From contig NZ_LXLV01000062.1 in the NCBI RefSeq assembly GCF_001757995.1, positions 411,285 to 475,284 on the forward strand: a DNA stretch of 64,000 bases, in the 5' to 3' direction. Positions within the stretch are counted from its first letter, which is position 1, and every line of letters begins with the position of its first letter. A program made the translations under genes and the position numbers. Source of the DNA: Bacillus mycoides. GTDB taxonomy: Bacteria; Bacillota; Bacilli; Bacillales; Bacillaceae_G. This document shows positions 38,545 to 48,306 of the stretch, one piece after another. Below the pieces are notes generated by a model that made no database searches, had not been told where the DNA came from, and saw only the letters and a list, made by a program, of their open reading frames with translations.

Positions 38545-38782
38545 ATCGGCGTTGATAGGATTTAGTAGTATTTCGATTTCTGATTTCAGAGAGCTGGTGG
38601 TCGGTGCGAACCAGTACAGAGCGATTTATGAATTACCCCCTGGAGCTTCTTTTACGAAACGTGAGGAGTAGTGAAAGACGGTTTAGACCGTTATGTCTAA
38701 AGAGTGGTGAAACGACACTGTTTCACAATTTAGGGTGGTACCGCGAATTTTTCGTCCCTGCATATATTGCAGGGGCGTTTTT
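38545..38782 (+). promoter_or_regulatory. T-box riboswitch leader, first module
   Basis: Stem I has the AGTA motif (38564-38567 area), TCG/CGA helix and the GCTGGTGGTCGGTGCGAACC distal loop. The specifier lies in GAATTACC (38630-38637): TAC (Tyr) or TTA (Leu), depending on register. Stem III is GTGAAAC/GTTTCAC. The T-box AGGGTGGTACCGCG is at 38732-38745 and the terminator CGTCCCTGCA/TGCAGGGGCG with T's at 38753-38782. Uncharged cognate tRNA would favour the antiterminator. Confidence 0.93.
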
Positions 38783-38807
38783 ATTTTATTAGCGCATATC
38801 ATATGAC

Positions 38808-38897
38808 CCTTTATTTTGTGATACATTCCTTTCACAAGCTAGGGTGGTACCGCGATTTCTTCGTCCCTGCATAATTATATGCAGGGGCGTTTTTTTA
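38808..38897 (+). promoter_or_regulatory. Second T-box antiterminator/terminator module without Stem I
   Basis: A small stem (TTGTGA/TCACAA) is followed by a second T-box AGGGTGGTACCGCG (38841-38854, identical 14 nt) and a second terminator CGTCCCTGCAT/ATGCAGGGGCG with eight T's (38862-38897). It repeats the expression platform of the leader just upstream but has no Stem I or specifier. Confidence 0.9.
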
Positions 38898-39038
38898 TCC
38901 AATCATTTCCGTATCATATAGAAGTGTCAACATTTACCGGTGATTTGTCACAAAATTCTAAATTTTAGAAGGGAATATATAATATTGGCGAATTTTATAT
39001 AAAAAAGGCTATTTTCGATTAATTAGGAGGGAAAAACA

Positions 39039-40412
39039 ATGGTTTCAAAAATTGAATCTGTTCTTTTAACAATTTTCATCTTTTTCTGCATTGGTTTTAG
39101 TGTTATTAAATTAGAAGTTTCACCGCATATCCCAATTTTATTCGGTATCGTTATATTATTAGCGTTTGGATTTATGAAAAAAATCTCTTGGTCTACTATG
39201 GAAAAAGGGATGATAAGTAGTATTTCAGCTGGTATTCCATCTATATTTATTTTCTTACTTGTAGGCGTATTAATCAGTGTTTGGATCGCAGCTGGAACAA
39301 TTCCAACTTTAATGGTATACGGATTCCAACTTGTATCTCCAAAAATTTTCGTTCCTACTGTTTTTGTTGTTTGTGCAATTGTTGGAACAAGTATCGGTAG
39401 TGCATTTACAACTGCAGCAACAGTAGGGCTTGCCTTTATGGGAATGGGTAGTGCTCTCGGGTACGATCCAGCTCTTATTGCTGGTGCAATTATTTCTGGT
39501 GCATTCTTTGGGGATAAAATGTCTCCTTTATCTGATACAACAAACTTAGCTCCAGCTGTAACTGGTGTAGATTTATTTGAACATATTCGCAACATGCTTT
39601 GGACAACAGTCCCTGCTTTCATTATTGCTTTTATCGCATTTTTCATTTTAGGAAGCGGCACTAGAGGAGACGTTGATTTCACAAACTTTATTAGTACGTT
39701 AGAAAAAAACGCAACGATTTCTATCGTTACACTTATTCCGATTTTATTACTGTTCCTATTCGCATTTAAGAAAGTACCCGCAGTTCCAACATTACTTGCA
39801 GGAATCGTAGTAGGGATCATCATTCTATTTATTTTTAAACCTAGTACTTCTTTAGCTGATTTAATGAAAATTATGCAAGACGGTTACGTTTCTAAAACTG
39901 GTATAAAAGATATTGATAGCTTATTATCTCGCGGTGGTTTACAAAGTATGATGATGTCAATTGCTCTTATTTTCCTCGCTCTTTGTATGGGGGGATTACT
40001 ACAAGGAATGGGCATTATCACGCAGCTGATGAATATCATCTCTAGCTTCGTAAAAAATAGTACACGCTTAATTATTTCTACTGCTTCAACTGCAATTGGT
40101 GTAAACTTCTTACTTGGCGAACAATACTTATCAATCGTTTTAACAGGACAAGCATTCGCTAACAAATACGATGAAGTCGGTTTAGAACGTCGTAATTTAT
40201 CACGAGTATTAGAAGACGCTGGTACAGTAATTAATCCGCTCGTACCATGGGGTGTAAGCGGCGTATTCTTAACAAACGTCCTTAGCGTTCCAACAATCGA
40301 TTATGTTCCATACGCAATCTTCTGTTTAGCTTGTCCAGTCTTAACAATTATTGTTGGTTTTACTGGATTTGGCCTTTCATGGAAGAAAGAAAAAGCAGTA
40401 CCAGTTTCATAA
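39039..40412 (+). CDS. NhaC-family Na+/H+ antiporter
   Basis: 457 residues with about 11-12 membrane segments. Family signatures are GAFFGDKMSPLSDTTNLAP (about 159-177) and GVNFLLGEQYLSIVL, VINPLVPWGVSGVF. AGGAGGG precedes ATG 39039. Control by a T-box suggests that the real cargo is an amino acid: NhaC-type YheL transporters have been linked to tyrosine T-boxes, and the TAC reading of the specifier agrees. Monocistronic. Confidence 0.88.
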   Translation: MVSKIESVLLTIFIFFCIGFSVIKLEVSPHIPILFGIVILLAFGFMKKISWSTMEKGMISSISAGIPSIFIFLLVGVLISVWIAAGTIPTLMVYGFQLVSPKIFVPTVFVVCAIVGTSIGSAFTTAATVGLAFMGMGSALGYDPALIAGAIISGAFFGDKMSPLSDTTNLAPAVTGVDLFEHIRNMLWTTVPAFIIAFIAFFILGSGTRGDVDFTNFISTLEKNATISIVTLIPILLLFLFAFKKVPAVPTLLAGIVVGIIILFIFKPSTSLADLMKIMQDGYVSKTGIKDIDSLLSRGGLQSMMMSIALIFLALCMGGLLQGMGIITQLMNIISSFVKNSTRLIISTASTAIGVNFLLGEQYLSIVLTGQAFANKYDEVGLERRNLSRVLEDAGTVINPLVPWGVSGVFLTNVLSVPTIDYVPYAIFCLACPVLTIIVGFTGFGLSWKKEKAVPVS

Positions 40413-40421
40413 TATACACAT

Positions 40422-40455
40422 AAAAAAGGATTACCATAATTGGTAATCCTTTTTT
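40422..40455. terminator. Bidirectional terminator
   Basis: AAAAAAGGATTACCA and TGGTAATCCTTTTTT pair around TAAT between two convergent genes. Confidence 0.92.
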
Positions 40456-40469
40456 CATACAATGCTTTA

Positions 40470-42848
40470 CTATCTATTTGCTTTCTTTCTTCTAAATAAC
40501 ATAAGTAATCCCGCTCCAACAAACGCAAGACCCGCTCCAATTGTAGAAGCAACACTTGCACCTGTTTTCGGTAAATCACGTTCCTCTTTATCAGCTTCTT
40601 TATTTTCACTTACAGTTTCTTTTGAATTTTGATTATCCGTTGTAGTTTGTCCAGATCCTGCGTTGTTTCCATCTTGTTTTGGTTCATTTCCATTATTACC
40701 TTCATCTGTTGGTGGTGTCGTTGGATTCTCTCCATTATTGCCATCACCTGTTGGTGGTGTCGTTGGATTCTCTCCATTATTGCCATCACCTGTTGGCGGT
40801 GTCGTTGGATTCTCTCCATTATTGCCATCACCTGTTGGTGGTATCGTTGGATTCTCTCCACCAGTTTCCTTATCACCGTCGTTCTTCTTCGTTATATCAA
40901 TTGCATATTTAGCAAATTCATTTTCAGATGGTCCAACGTATGAGATTTTTCCATCTTTCTTTATATACTTTTGTGCATTTGGTGAAGAATCAAATGTTGT
41001 ATTTAATTTATCTGCAACAATCGGTTTAAATGCCCAATTTTGATCAGCTGCTGGATCAATAACCGGTGTTTCTTGCATATATTTCACAATGATTTGACGC
41101 GTTTCATCTTGCGATTGGTATACAACCTCCCCTTTACTTACACCAGGGAACGTTTGGCTACTTCCACGATAGTTATTTGTAGCTACAATGAACTCTTGAT
41201 TGTCAGCTACTGGCTTACCTTCATATGTCATATTTATAATACGATTCGTATTTGCATTTACAACTTTTCCATCTTTATCGTATTTCGTTGGCTGCGTTAC
41301 GTCAATTTCATATTTTAAGCCATCTAAAATATCAAAATTATATGTAGGATAACCTATATTTACTAGTGGCTGCTCTTCTGTTTTCTTTGGATCAATTTGA
41401 TTAAACTGACCAGCAGACATTTCAAGCCATTCTTTCACTTGTGCCCCGTTTACTTTCACAGCATATAATGTATTTGGATATACATATAAATCCGCTACGT
41501 TTTTAATTGCTAACGTTCCAGCTGGAATATCAGTATAATATGTAGCACCGTTTCGGCCACCCGCTTTAAATGGCGCCCCTGCAGATAAAACTGGAATTCC
41601 TTTATATTTACTATATTGTCCATTTTCAGCAAATAACTTTTCTACATACCATTTTTGTGCATTTGTCACTAGTTGTACAGAAGGATCATCTTGTACTAAT
41701 GAAAAATAACTATTAATTGGTGCTGTCGTTTTACCTACAGGTGTATTCACATAATCAATTGTCGCTTCATGATCATCTTTAATTTCATTAACTAGTTTTT
41801 GATCTGATTGTACTAATGGGTTTCCTTTACTATCAGCAATCGGACGAAGTTGTGGCTTCGATTGCTCTTTTTGTACTTCCCATTTTCCGTTTACCTTTTT
41901 CAATTGCATATCAATAATACCTAAATTACTGCCAAAAACACCAGGCATTACAACTGGAACACCATTAAATACATCCTTCACTTCAGTATGTGAATGTCCC
42001 ATTAATACTGCATCAACACCAGGAACTTCTGTTAAATAATATGATGCGTTTTCCATTTTTGGGGTACGGCCGCTCTTATCGACACCTGAATGAGCTAGTG
42101 CAACAATAACATCCGCACCTTGTGCCTTCATTTCTGGAACTAACTTTTTCGCTGTATCAACAATATCTTTCGCTATGACTTTTCCTTCTAAATTTGCTTT
42201 ATCCCAGTTCATAACTTGAGGTGGAACAAATCCCATTACACCAATTTTCACCTTTTGTTTTTGACCTGATTCATCTTCTACTTCTTTTTCAAGAATATGA
42301 TATGGTTTAAAGTAGTTTTGGTCGTTCTCTTCATTATTATCTTTATCGTCTTTATAGACATTCGAGTTAATAACCGGGAACTCTGTTTTACTAATCACTT
42401 TGTTTAAATAATCTAAACCGTAGTTAAATTCATGATTCCCAAGAGAGATGACGTCATACTTCATTAAATTCATTAAACGATATAATGGATGTGTATAACT
42501 AGGATCCACAGGCTTCTTCGGATCATTTATTTTATTCGCTACATAATCTCCAAGCGGTGTCCCTTGTAATGCATCCCCATCATCAAATAGGACAGAGTTC
42601 TTCGCTTCTTCACGTGCTTTATTAACAAGTGTTGCAGTTTGCACGAGACCTACTTTATTATCTGTTTTCGTTTGATAATAATCGTAATTCATTAAGTTAA
42701 CGTGAATATCTGATGTTTCTAAAATTCGTAAGTTAACTGTACTCTCCCCAGCTTTTTCCTCTGCATGAGCTGTTGTCGGCAACACTTGCGGTGCTATAAC
42801 GCCAATAGCAAGTGTTGCTCCAGCTAGCATTTTTTTTGACTTTTTCAC
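40470..42848 (-). CDS. Cell-wall-anchored 2',3'-cyclic-nucleotide phosphodiesterase / nucleotidase
   Basis: 792 residues: signal peptide to TAHA; metallophosphatase motifs ETSDIHVNLMNYDYYQ, FDDGDALQGTPLGDY, SLGNHEFNYGLDYLN, VALAHSGVD, GHSHTEV; C-terminal nucleotidase domain with NNYRGSSQTFPG; a Pro/Thr/Asn/Gly-rich repeat linker; and sortase signal LPKTG, membrane segment and RRKKANR. YETSDIH-type N-terminus fits the CpdB/YfkN branch. It would scavenge phosphate and nucleosides from nucleic acid breakdown at the wall. GTG start with AAGGGGG upstream. Distinct from the secreted nucleotidase at 19613. Confidence 0.92.
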   Translation of the reverse strand: MKKSKKMLAGATLAIGVIAPQVLPTTAHAEEKAGESTVNLRILETSDIHVNLMNYDYYQTKTDNKVGLVQTATLVNKAREEAKNSVLFDDGDALQGTPLGDYVANKINDPKKPVDPSYTHPLYRLMNLMKYDVISLGNHEFNYGLDYLNKVISKTEFPVINSNVYKDDKDNNEENDQNYFKPYHILEKEVEDESGQKQKVKIGVMGFVPPQVMNWDKANLEGKVIAKDIVDTAKKLVPEMKAQGADVIVALAHSGVDKSGRTPKMENASYYLTEVPGVDAVLMGHSHTEVKDVFNGVPVVMPGVFGSNLGIIDMQLKKVNGKWEVQKEQSKPQLRPIADSKGNPLVQSDQKLVNEIKDDHEATIDYVNTPVGKTTAPINSYFSLVQDDPSVQLVTNAQKWYVEKLFAENGQYSKYKGIPVLSAGAPFKAGGRNGATYYTDIPAGTLAIKNVADLYVYPNTLYAVKVNGAQVKEWLEMSAGQFNQIDPKKTEEQPLVNIGYPTYNFDILDGLKYEIDVTQPTKYDKDGKVVNANTNRIINMTYEGKPVADNQEFIVATNNYRGSSQTFPGVSKGEVVYQSQDETRQIIVKYMQETPVIDPAADQNWAFKPIVADKLNTTFDSSPNAQKYIKKDGKISYVGPSENEFAKYAIDITKKNDGDKETGGENPTIPPTGDGNNGENPTTPPTGDGNNGENPTTPPTGDGNNGENPTTPPTDEGNNGNEPKQDGNNAGSGQTTTDNQNSKETVSENKEADKEERDLPKTGASVASTIGAGLAFVGAGLLMLFRRKKANR
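40689..40856. repeat. Four 42-bp tandem repeats in the wall-spanning linker
   Basis: Each unit encodes ENPTTPPTGDGNNG; the four copies differ by only a few bases and keep frame. Copy number changes would alter the linker length between the enzyme and the LPXTG anchor without breaking the gene. Confidence 0.92.
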
Positions 42849-42884
42849 AAAAAATCCCCCTTATACGATTACCCCAAAATAATG

Positions 42885-42991
42885 AAGTGAATCTCTATCA
42901 GTCCCTAACCACATACCTTTTTTCTTCTATTAGGGCGATGATTTTCACTTTATCTGACATTATCATATCTAAAGTACTTTCATACCGTCAA
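42885..42991 (-). promoter_or_regulatory. Promoter and 5'-end hairpin of the anchored nucleotidase transcript
   Basis: On the minus strand TTGACG (42991-42986), 18-nt spacer, TATGAT (42967-42962). The predicted RNA 5' end then folds: AAGTGAA (42950-42944) with TTCACTT (42891-42885), an inner ATCA/TGAT step, and CCCTAA with TTAGGG (42935-42903). Its class is not recognised. 42849-43120 holds no gene. Confidence 0.5.
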
Positions 42992-43120
42992 TATTTTTTG
43001 ACACACTTCTACAAATTTTCTGTAAAGTTATTGTAAAGTTTTCATAAACATATAATATGCCCTTACATTGCTTATACTGCTGAATATGATACAATTACCA
43101 ATTACAAGGAGGATGAATTT

Positions 43121-43900
43121 ATGAAAAAAGTCATCTTAACAATTGTTTGTCTCCTCCTTCTAATCATTTCTTATTCTAATTTTGAAAAGAACGATGAGAC
43201 AAAACAAAAAGAAAATGAAGGAAAAACAGAAAAAACATCTGCCCCAAATTGGATTGATAAACAAACGAATGACTCTTTTTATCACCTCGTATTAGGTGAT
43301 TCACTTGCAAAAGGATATGGCTCAACACAAGGGGGATTTGCCGAATTAGCCTCTAGACAACTAGAAGGACAAATTCATAAGCCAATTACGGTAGAAAACC
43401 TCGGTGTAAATGGTCTCACTACAGATCGTCTCGTTAAAAAAGTCCAGTCAGAAGAAGTTCAACAAAAAATTAGGGAAGCAAATATAATTACTATTAATAT
43501 TGGAGGAAACAATTTATTTCGCTTAAATCGTGATGTAGGTGTTATAGATGGTATTAAAATGTTAAATAAAGAAAAATCCCGTTTTGAAACGGATGTAAAA
43601 AATATTGTAAAGACCGTTCGAGATCAAAATCCGAATGCTTTACTCATTCTATCTGAACTCTATAACCCTTTACAACTAGATGACTCCATCTCAAGTTATG
43701 CAGATATGTTTTTAGATGGTTGGAATGATTCTATTTATTCTATTTCAAAAGCACATCAACCGTCGATTGTTTTACCAATTCGCAAATTAATATCGAAGGA
43801 TAAAAAAGATTTACTATTTGACCAAGTACACCCAAATGATAACGGTTATGCGATTATTGCCAATACATTTACAAAGCAAGTGTTATCCTACAAATATTAA
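43121..43900 (+). CDS. SGNH/GDSL-family lipase or esterase, exported
   Basis: 259 residues with an N-terminal hydrophobic signal or anchor (VILTIVCLLLLIISY). SGNH blocks: LVLGDSLAKGYG (Ser), ENLGVNGLTTDRL (Gly), INIGGNNLF (Asn) and DQVHPNDNGY (Asp, His). It is a small-ester hydrolase acting at or outside the membrane; similar to B. subtilis YpmR-type proteins. AAGGAGGATG precedes the ATG. Confidence 0.88.
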   Translation: MKKVILTIVCLLLLIISYSNFEKNDETKQKENEGKTEKTSAPNWIDKQTNDSFYHLVLGDSLAKGYGSTQGGFAELASRQLEGQIHKPITVENLGVNGLTTDRLVKKVQSEEVQQKIREANIITINIGGNNLFRLNRDVGVIDGIKMLNKEKSRFETDVKNIVKTVRDQNPNALLILSELYNPLQLDDSISSYADMFLDGWNDSIYSISKAHQPSIVLPIRKLISKDKKDLLFDQVHPNDNGYAIIANTFTKQVLSYKY

Positions 43901-43972
43901 GGCTACCATGAAACAATTCTATTTTTATACCTTGTCTTTTTTGTTACAATGATAGTGGAAGGGGGCCGTTAT

Positions 43973-44419
43973 ATGGAATCACGCGAGTGGGAACGTATTG
44001 TTGATCATCTTCTTTCGCTAGTGCCTCTTTTTTATCGCAAATTTATGCTTCCTGGAGAGTTTTCTTCTCAAAGACATATGCCGCCATCACATACACAGGT
44101 GTTACTGCTTTTGCATGAAAATGGTACATTAGCAGTTTCAGAAATTGGCAAGCGGCTAGCGATTTCACGGCCTAACATGACCCCTCTATTAAACAAACTT
44201 ATTCAAGAAGAACTAATAGAGCGTCATTATAGCGAAAAAGATCGAAGGGTCATTTTAATTTCCCTAACAACTGAAGGGAAAATGTTAGTAAGTCAGTATC
44301 AGCAATTCATTTTAGGCAAACTAAAAGAAAATTTTCAAACATTATCTGAGGAAGAGCGTGAAAAGCTCATTTATTCTCTTAAAACCATTCAAAATTTAAT
44401 TTTGAAAACAAACGCATAA
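43973..44419 (+). CDS. MarR-family transcriptional regulator
   Basis: 148 residues from ATG 43973 (GGAAGGGGG upstream). HTH in ENGTLAVSEIGKRLAISRPN then MTPLLNKLIQEELIERHYSEKDRRVI, the MarR wing with DRR. Distinct from the regulator at 4264. Monocistronic and close behind the hydrolase gene; ligand unknown. Confidence 0.87.
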   Translation: MESREWERIVDHLLSLVPLFYRKFMLPGEFSSQRHMPPSHTQVLLLLHENGTLAVSEIGKRLAISRPNMTPLLNKLIQEELIERHYSEKDRRVILISLTTEGKMLVSQYQQFILGKLKENFQTLSEEEREKLIYSLKTIQNLILKTNA

Positions 44420-44446
44420 AGCTGCTTCTAAATAGAAGCAGCTTTA
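44415..44446. terminator. Bidirectional terminator
   Basis: ATAAAGCTGCTTCTA and TAGAAGCAGCTTTAT pair, between the MarR gene and the convergent small gene. Confidence 0.85.
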
Positions 44447-44650
44447 TGATTCGTAATAATTACCATAGTATACATTTGAATACGGCCATGTCATTAAATA
44501 CGGTTTTTTCTCTTGAGTAACCTGTTGCTCAGGTTGTTGTAGTTGCGGCACTTGCTGTGGTTGCTGATACACTCCAAATTGTCTTCGCATATCATGTATC
44601 GGATAATATGTTGGATACGAGTATACTTGAGGTACGTAATAATAATACAT
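44444..44650 (-). CDS. Tyr/Gln/Pro-rich small protein
   Basis: 68 residues, MYYYYVPQVYSYPTYYPIHD start, a Gln/Pro tract (QQPQQVPQLQQPEQQ) and YSNVYYGNYYES end. No signal peptide or known domain. The composition is like spore coat or YppG-like small proteins, but that is only a resemblance. GGGGGAGAGA precedes the ATG, supporting real translation. Confidence 0.65.
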   Translation of the reverse strand: MYYYYVPQVYSYPTYYPIHDMRRQFGVYQQPQQVPQLQQPEQQVTQEKKPYLMTWPYSNVYYGNYYES

Positions 44651-44708
44651 TCATTCTCTCCCCCTTTTTCTTAAACATATTCAAAGGAGAAAATGAATGT
44701 GACATTCT

Positions 44709-45269
44709 TTATATTTGCACAAGTGGTTCTCTCACTTGTTTCTTTCTTTTCTTCAAACGTAACTTACGATTCTTTTCATATAAATAATGCACAACGAAGT
44801 ATGAAATTACCCCAAACACAATTCCTATTATCGTCATACCAATTAATACATATACTTCACTCTGTAATAAGCTCTTTAACATCGTAAAAATATGGCTTGA
44901 AAACAAATCTGATATCGTAAATGGTTTATGATGTATTTTCTGTACATCAAATGGATAAATCGTTTTCCCTAACGCATAAGCAAACGGAAACAAAAATACT
45001 GGGAGAAACGATATTTTCCCAATAATATTACCAATGACTGCGGCTGGAAATGATCCCTTTGCTAACCTGACAATTGGATAAAATATTAAATATACGAGCG
45101 ATGCCGTATAAATTACCAACATTTCTAAACCAAATCCAATAGCAAAACCTAACGACACTTTCTTTGCTCCTTCTGGCGATCGAAGCAACTTAAAATATTG
45201 AAACTTTAATATTCTCCACATTCGCTGAAAAAACGAATATGTTTTCTTAGTTGTTTTCAAATTCATCAT
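44709..45269 (-). CDS. DUF2062-domain membrane protein
   Basis: 186 residues with three to four hydrophobic segments. The DUF2062 pattern is RSPEGAKKVSLGFAIGFGLEM followed by FPAAVIGNIIGKISFLPVFLFPFAYALG. Two adjacent ATGs open the frame (45269 and 45266). Function unknown; the domain occurs alone or with glycosyltransferases. No partner gene is next to it. Confidence 0.8.
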   Translation of the reverse strand: MMNLKTTKKTYSFFQRMWRILKFQYFKLLRSPEGAKKVSLGFAIGFGLEMLVIYTASLVYLIFYPIVRLAKGSFPAAVIGNIIGKISFLPVFLFPFAYALGKTIYPFDVQKIHHKPFTISDLFSSHIFTMLKSLLQSEVYVLIGMTIIGIVFGVISYFVVHYLYEKNRKLRLKKRKKQVREPLVQI

Positions 45270-45391
45270 CTCTTTAACTATATTTTTTATCTAGTATGTC
45301 CTTACATGATATGAAAAATAAAATTAGTTTTCTCTTTTTATTATAAATGATATAGAGATAATTAACTAAATATACATCCGACATTTCAATA

Positions 45392-45420
45392 TAAAAAAAC
45401 CTCCCTTTTAGGAAGGCTCT
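45392..45420 (-). terminator. Terminator of the arginine operon
   Basis: CCTTCC and GGGAGG (minus strand) form the stem around TAAAA, followed by seven T's; it overlaps the argF stop region. Confidence 0.8.
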
Positions 45421-46358
45421 TCTACATTTTTAAATAAACTTACTAATAGTGCTTTTTGCGCATGCAATCGATTACCAGCTTGCTCAAAGACAACAGACTG
45501 TGGCCCATCTATAATTTCTCCTGTTACTTCTTCCTCACGATGGGCAGGTAAACAGTGTAAGAAACGATATGTTTGTTTCGCATGCATAACAAGTTCTTTA
45601 TTGATTTGGTAAGGTTGAAATAAAGTATATTTCTCTTCTTCTCCCTCTTGCCCCATGCTCATCCAAACGTCAGTATAAATAAAGTCCGCTTCGTTTACCG
45701 CTAATTCAGGGTTATGCAAAATTTCAATTTCAGCTCCTGTTTCATCAGCAATCGCTAACGCTTTTTTAACAATTTCTTCATTCAGTTCATACCCTACGGG
45801 AGTTGCAACAGTCATATTCATTCCGACTTTTGCACTTGCTAACAATAGTGAATGACATACATTATTCCCGTCACCTACGTAAGCTAATTTAATTCCTTTA
45901 AACGTATGAACTTCTTCATATATCGTCATTAAATCTGCTAACGCTTGGCAAGGGTGATGATCATCAGTTAAACCGTTAATAACAGGTATGCTCGATTCTT
46001 TCGCAAGCTCTTCCACATCCGCGTGTGAGAATGTACGTATCATAATCCCATCAATATAATGAGATAATACTTTCGCAGTATCTGAAACCGTCTCTCCTCT
46101 TCCAATTTGCATCTCTTTCCCACTTAAAAACATTCCATGTCCTCCGAGTTGCACCATTCCTGCTTCAAAAGAAACGCGAGTACGAGTTGAATGTTTATCA
46201 AAAATGAGCCCTAATATTTTCCCTTGCAATAAAGGCTCCTGCTTATTCTTTTTTAAATATATAGCGAACTCAATTAAAGAAATGATTTCTTCTTGCGTCA
46301 ATTCTTCTAACGTTAAAAGATCTTTCGTATTTAATTTCGGTACTTGTACAGTTGACAT
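45408..46358 (-). CDS. argF: Ornithine carbamoyltransferase
   Basis: 316 residues. Carbamoyl-phosphate loop [13 protein letters not shown] (about 55-67), [20 protein letters not shown] and ornithine-site [10 protein letters not shown] are intact. It makes citrulline from ornithine. AAGGGGGAAATTTC lies before the ATG; 12 nt follow argD. Last gene of argC-J-B-D-F. It is anabolic by context; no arcA/arcC neighbours are present. Confidence 0.95.
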   Translation of the reverse strand: MSTVQVPKLNTKDLLTLEELTQEEIISLIEFAIYLKKNKQEPLLQGKILGLIFDKHSTRTRVSFEAGMVQLGGHGMFLSGKEMQIGRGETVSDTAKVLSHYIDGIMIRTFSHADVEELAKESSIPVINGLTDDHHPCQALADLMTIYEEVHTFKGIKLAYVGDGNNVCHSLLLASAKVGMNMTVATPVGYELNEEIVKKALAIADETGAEIEILHNPELAVNEADFIYTDVWMSMGQEGEEEKYTLFQPYQINKELVMHAKQTYRFLHCLPAHREEEVTGEIIDGPQSVVFEQAGNRLHAQKALLVSLFKNVEEPS

Positions 46359-46370
46359 GAAATTTCCCCC

Positions 46371-47531
46371 TTATATTATTGATGCATTTTTTGTACAAAC
46401 CACTTTTTTTATCATATATACTGCCTGTTCTAGCTCTTCATTCGTTACAATAAGTGGTGGTAATAGTCTTATAACATTAGGCCCTGCTTGTAATACGAGA
46501 AGTCCTGCTTTTTCTAATTGTTCTATGAAATTTGCAACCTCATGCTTACATTCGATTCCAATCATAAGTCCCTTACCACGAATACTTTGAACACATTCAA
46601 CGTGTCGTAATTCTTCTTGCAATTTCTTTAATACGTACTCGCCCTTTTCCTGTACTTCTTTTAAAAACGATTGTTCCTTAATGAATTGCAATACTTCTTT
46701 CGCTGCAGTCATAGCAATATAATTCCCACCGAAAGTTGAACCGTGTGACCCTGCAGTAAAAGAAGAAGCTAGTTCTTTCCGGCCAATCATCGCTCCAACT
46801 GGAATACCATTCCCAAGCGCCTTTGCGATGGTAACGATATCAGGACCTATTCCCATTTGCTCATAAGCGAATCGTGTTCCTGTTCTGCCTATTCCAGTTT
46901 GTACTTCATCTATAATAAAAAGAGCATTGTACTGATTACATAGCTTTTCAATTTCCTTCAAAAAAGATGGATCAGCTAATAGTACTCCTCCTTCTCCTTG
47001 AATAACTTCTACCATTACCGCCGCCACTTCTTCATTCATTACTTCCTCTAATGCTTTTATATCGTTAAAAGGGATATGTAAAAAAGATGGAAGTAATGGA
47101 CCAAATCCTTCTTTCACTTTATCTTGCCCCGTTGCGCTCATCGTTCCAAATGTTCTGCCGTGGAAAGATTGCTCACAAGTTACTACGAGAGATTTTCCAG
47201 TATGCTTACGTGCTAGCTTTAAAGCAGCCTCATTTGCCTCCGCCCCGCTATTACAAAAAAACACATAATCTAATGCTGTGTCTTCTGTTAATAACGATGC
47301 AACCTCTTCTTGTAAGGAATTCGTAAATAAGTTAGATATATGCCATATGTTTCCGAGTTGTATTTCTACTGCCTTTACAACAGTAGGATGACAATGTCCT
47401 AAGTTACATACTCCAATACCAGAAGTGAAATCTAAATATTGCTCACCATTTTTATCAATAACTTTCGCCCCATTGCCCTTTACAAACTCAATAGTTCTTC
47501 TCCCATACGTTTGAAAAAGATGACTTGTCAT
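46371..47531 (-). CDS. argD: Acetylornithine aminotransferase
   Basis: 386 residues from ATG 47531 (AAAGGAGTGAG upstream). Class III PLP enzyme: [41 protein letters not shown] and the PLP lysine in [14 protein letters not shown]. It transaminates N-acetylglutamate semialdehyde. It overlaps argB by 4 nt. Confidence 0.94.
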   Translation of the reverse strand: MTSHLFQTYGRRTIEFVKGNGAKVIDKNGEQYLDFTSGIGVCNLGHCHPTVVKAVEIQLGNIWHISNLFTNSLQEEVASLLTEDTALDYVFFCNSGAEANEAALKLARKHTGKSLVVTCEQSFHGRTFGTMSATGQDKVKEGFGPLLPSFLHIPFNDIKALEEVMNEEVAAVMVEVIQGEGGVLLADPSFLKEIEKLCNQYNALFIIDEVQTGIGRTGTRFAYEQMGIGPDIVTIAKALGNGIPVGAMIGRKELASSFTAGSHGSTFGGNYIAMTAAKEVLQFIKEQSFLKEVQEKGEYVLKKLQEELRHVECVQSIRGKGLMIGIECKHEVANFIEQLEKAGLLVLQAGPNVIRLLPPLIVTNEELEQAVYMIKKVVCTKNASII

Positions 47532-48295
47532 ACGATACTCACTCCTTTCGTGACCGTCGTTCCAATACACTCTCCGGTAACTTCGGCAAAGTCTTTTGTA
47601 CCATTCACGACACTTACCTTTTGCACTCCCATTTTTAATGATGTCAGTGCCGCCTGTACTTTCGGAATCATCCCACCTGTAATAACTCCTTTTTCTATAA
47701 AAGTAACAATTTCAGATTCATCCGTTTTCTTAACCAATTTTCCTTCATGTAATATCCCATCTACATCCGTAATAAAAATGAGCTCTTTTGCGGATAGTGC
47801 GGCCGCAATCCCAGCTGCAGCGCTATCCGCATTTATGTTATACACTTCATTATCATTTATCCCAATTGGAGCAATAACAGGAATATACTTCATATCTATT
47901 AAACTTTTTAATAAGACTGTTTCTACATCACTTACTTCTCCCACATATCCTATCTCTTCACCAACAGGTTGAACTTGAAGTAAATTCCCATCACACCCTG
48001 CAAGTCCTACCGCAAGCAAATTATGTTTTTGTAAATTCATGACAAACTTTTTATTTATACTTCCGCATAACACCATTTGAACAACATCCATAACTTCTTT
48101 CGATGTCACTCGCAACCCATTTCTTTTTTCTACTTTGATATTACAGTCTTCTAATTTAGCATCAATTTCTGGACCACCACCATGGACAATAACTACCTTA
48201 TACTTCTGTTGCAATTTCTTTATACAATCAAAAAATACATCATCTACTTGATTCAACATGCTACCGCCGCATTTAACTACAATATAATCACTCAT
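47528..48295 (-). CDS. argB: Acetylglutamate kinase
   Basis: 255 residues from ATG 48295 (AAGGAGAGAG upstream). [11 protein letters not shown] (phosphate-binding Lys), [31 protein letters not shown] and [12 protein letters not shown] complete the amino acid kinase fold. It phosphorylates N-acetylglutamate. It lacks the N-terminal helix of arginine-inhibited hexameric kinases, so arginine feedback is probably at transcription. Confidence 0.94.
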   Translation of the reverse strand: MSDYIVVKCGGSMLNQVDDVFFDCIKKLQQKYKVVIVHGGGPEIDAKLEDCNIKVEKRNGLRVTSKEVMDVVQMVLCGSINKKFVMNLQKHNLLAVGLAGCDGNLLQVQPVGEEIGYVGEVSDVETVLLKSLIDMKYIPVIAPIGINDNEVYNINADSAAAGIAAALSAKELIFITDVDGILHEGKLVKKTDESEIVTFIEKGVITGGMIPKVQAALTSLKMGVQKVSVVNGTKDFAEVTGECIGTTVTKGVSIV

Positions 48296-48306
48296 CTTCT
48301 CTCTCC

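Noticed and set aside
40689-40856. Possible CRISPR array
   Set aside because: Repeats are contiguous without spacers, keep the reading frame and encode a Pro/Thr linker; no cas genes are near.
40629-40943. ORFs on the plus strand with repeated sequence opposite the nucleotidase linker
   Set aside because: They are antisense readings of the 42-bp repeats and have no ribosome site or family.
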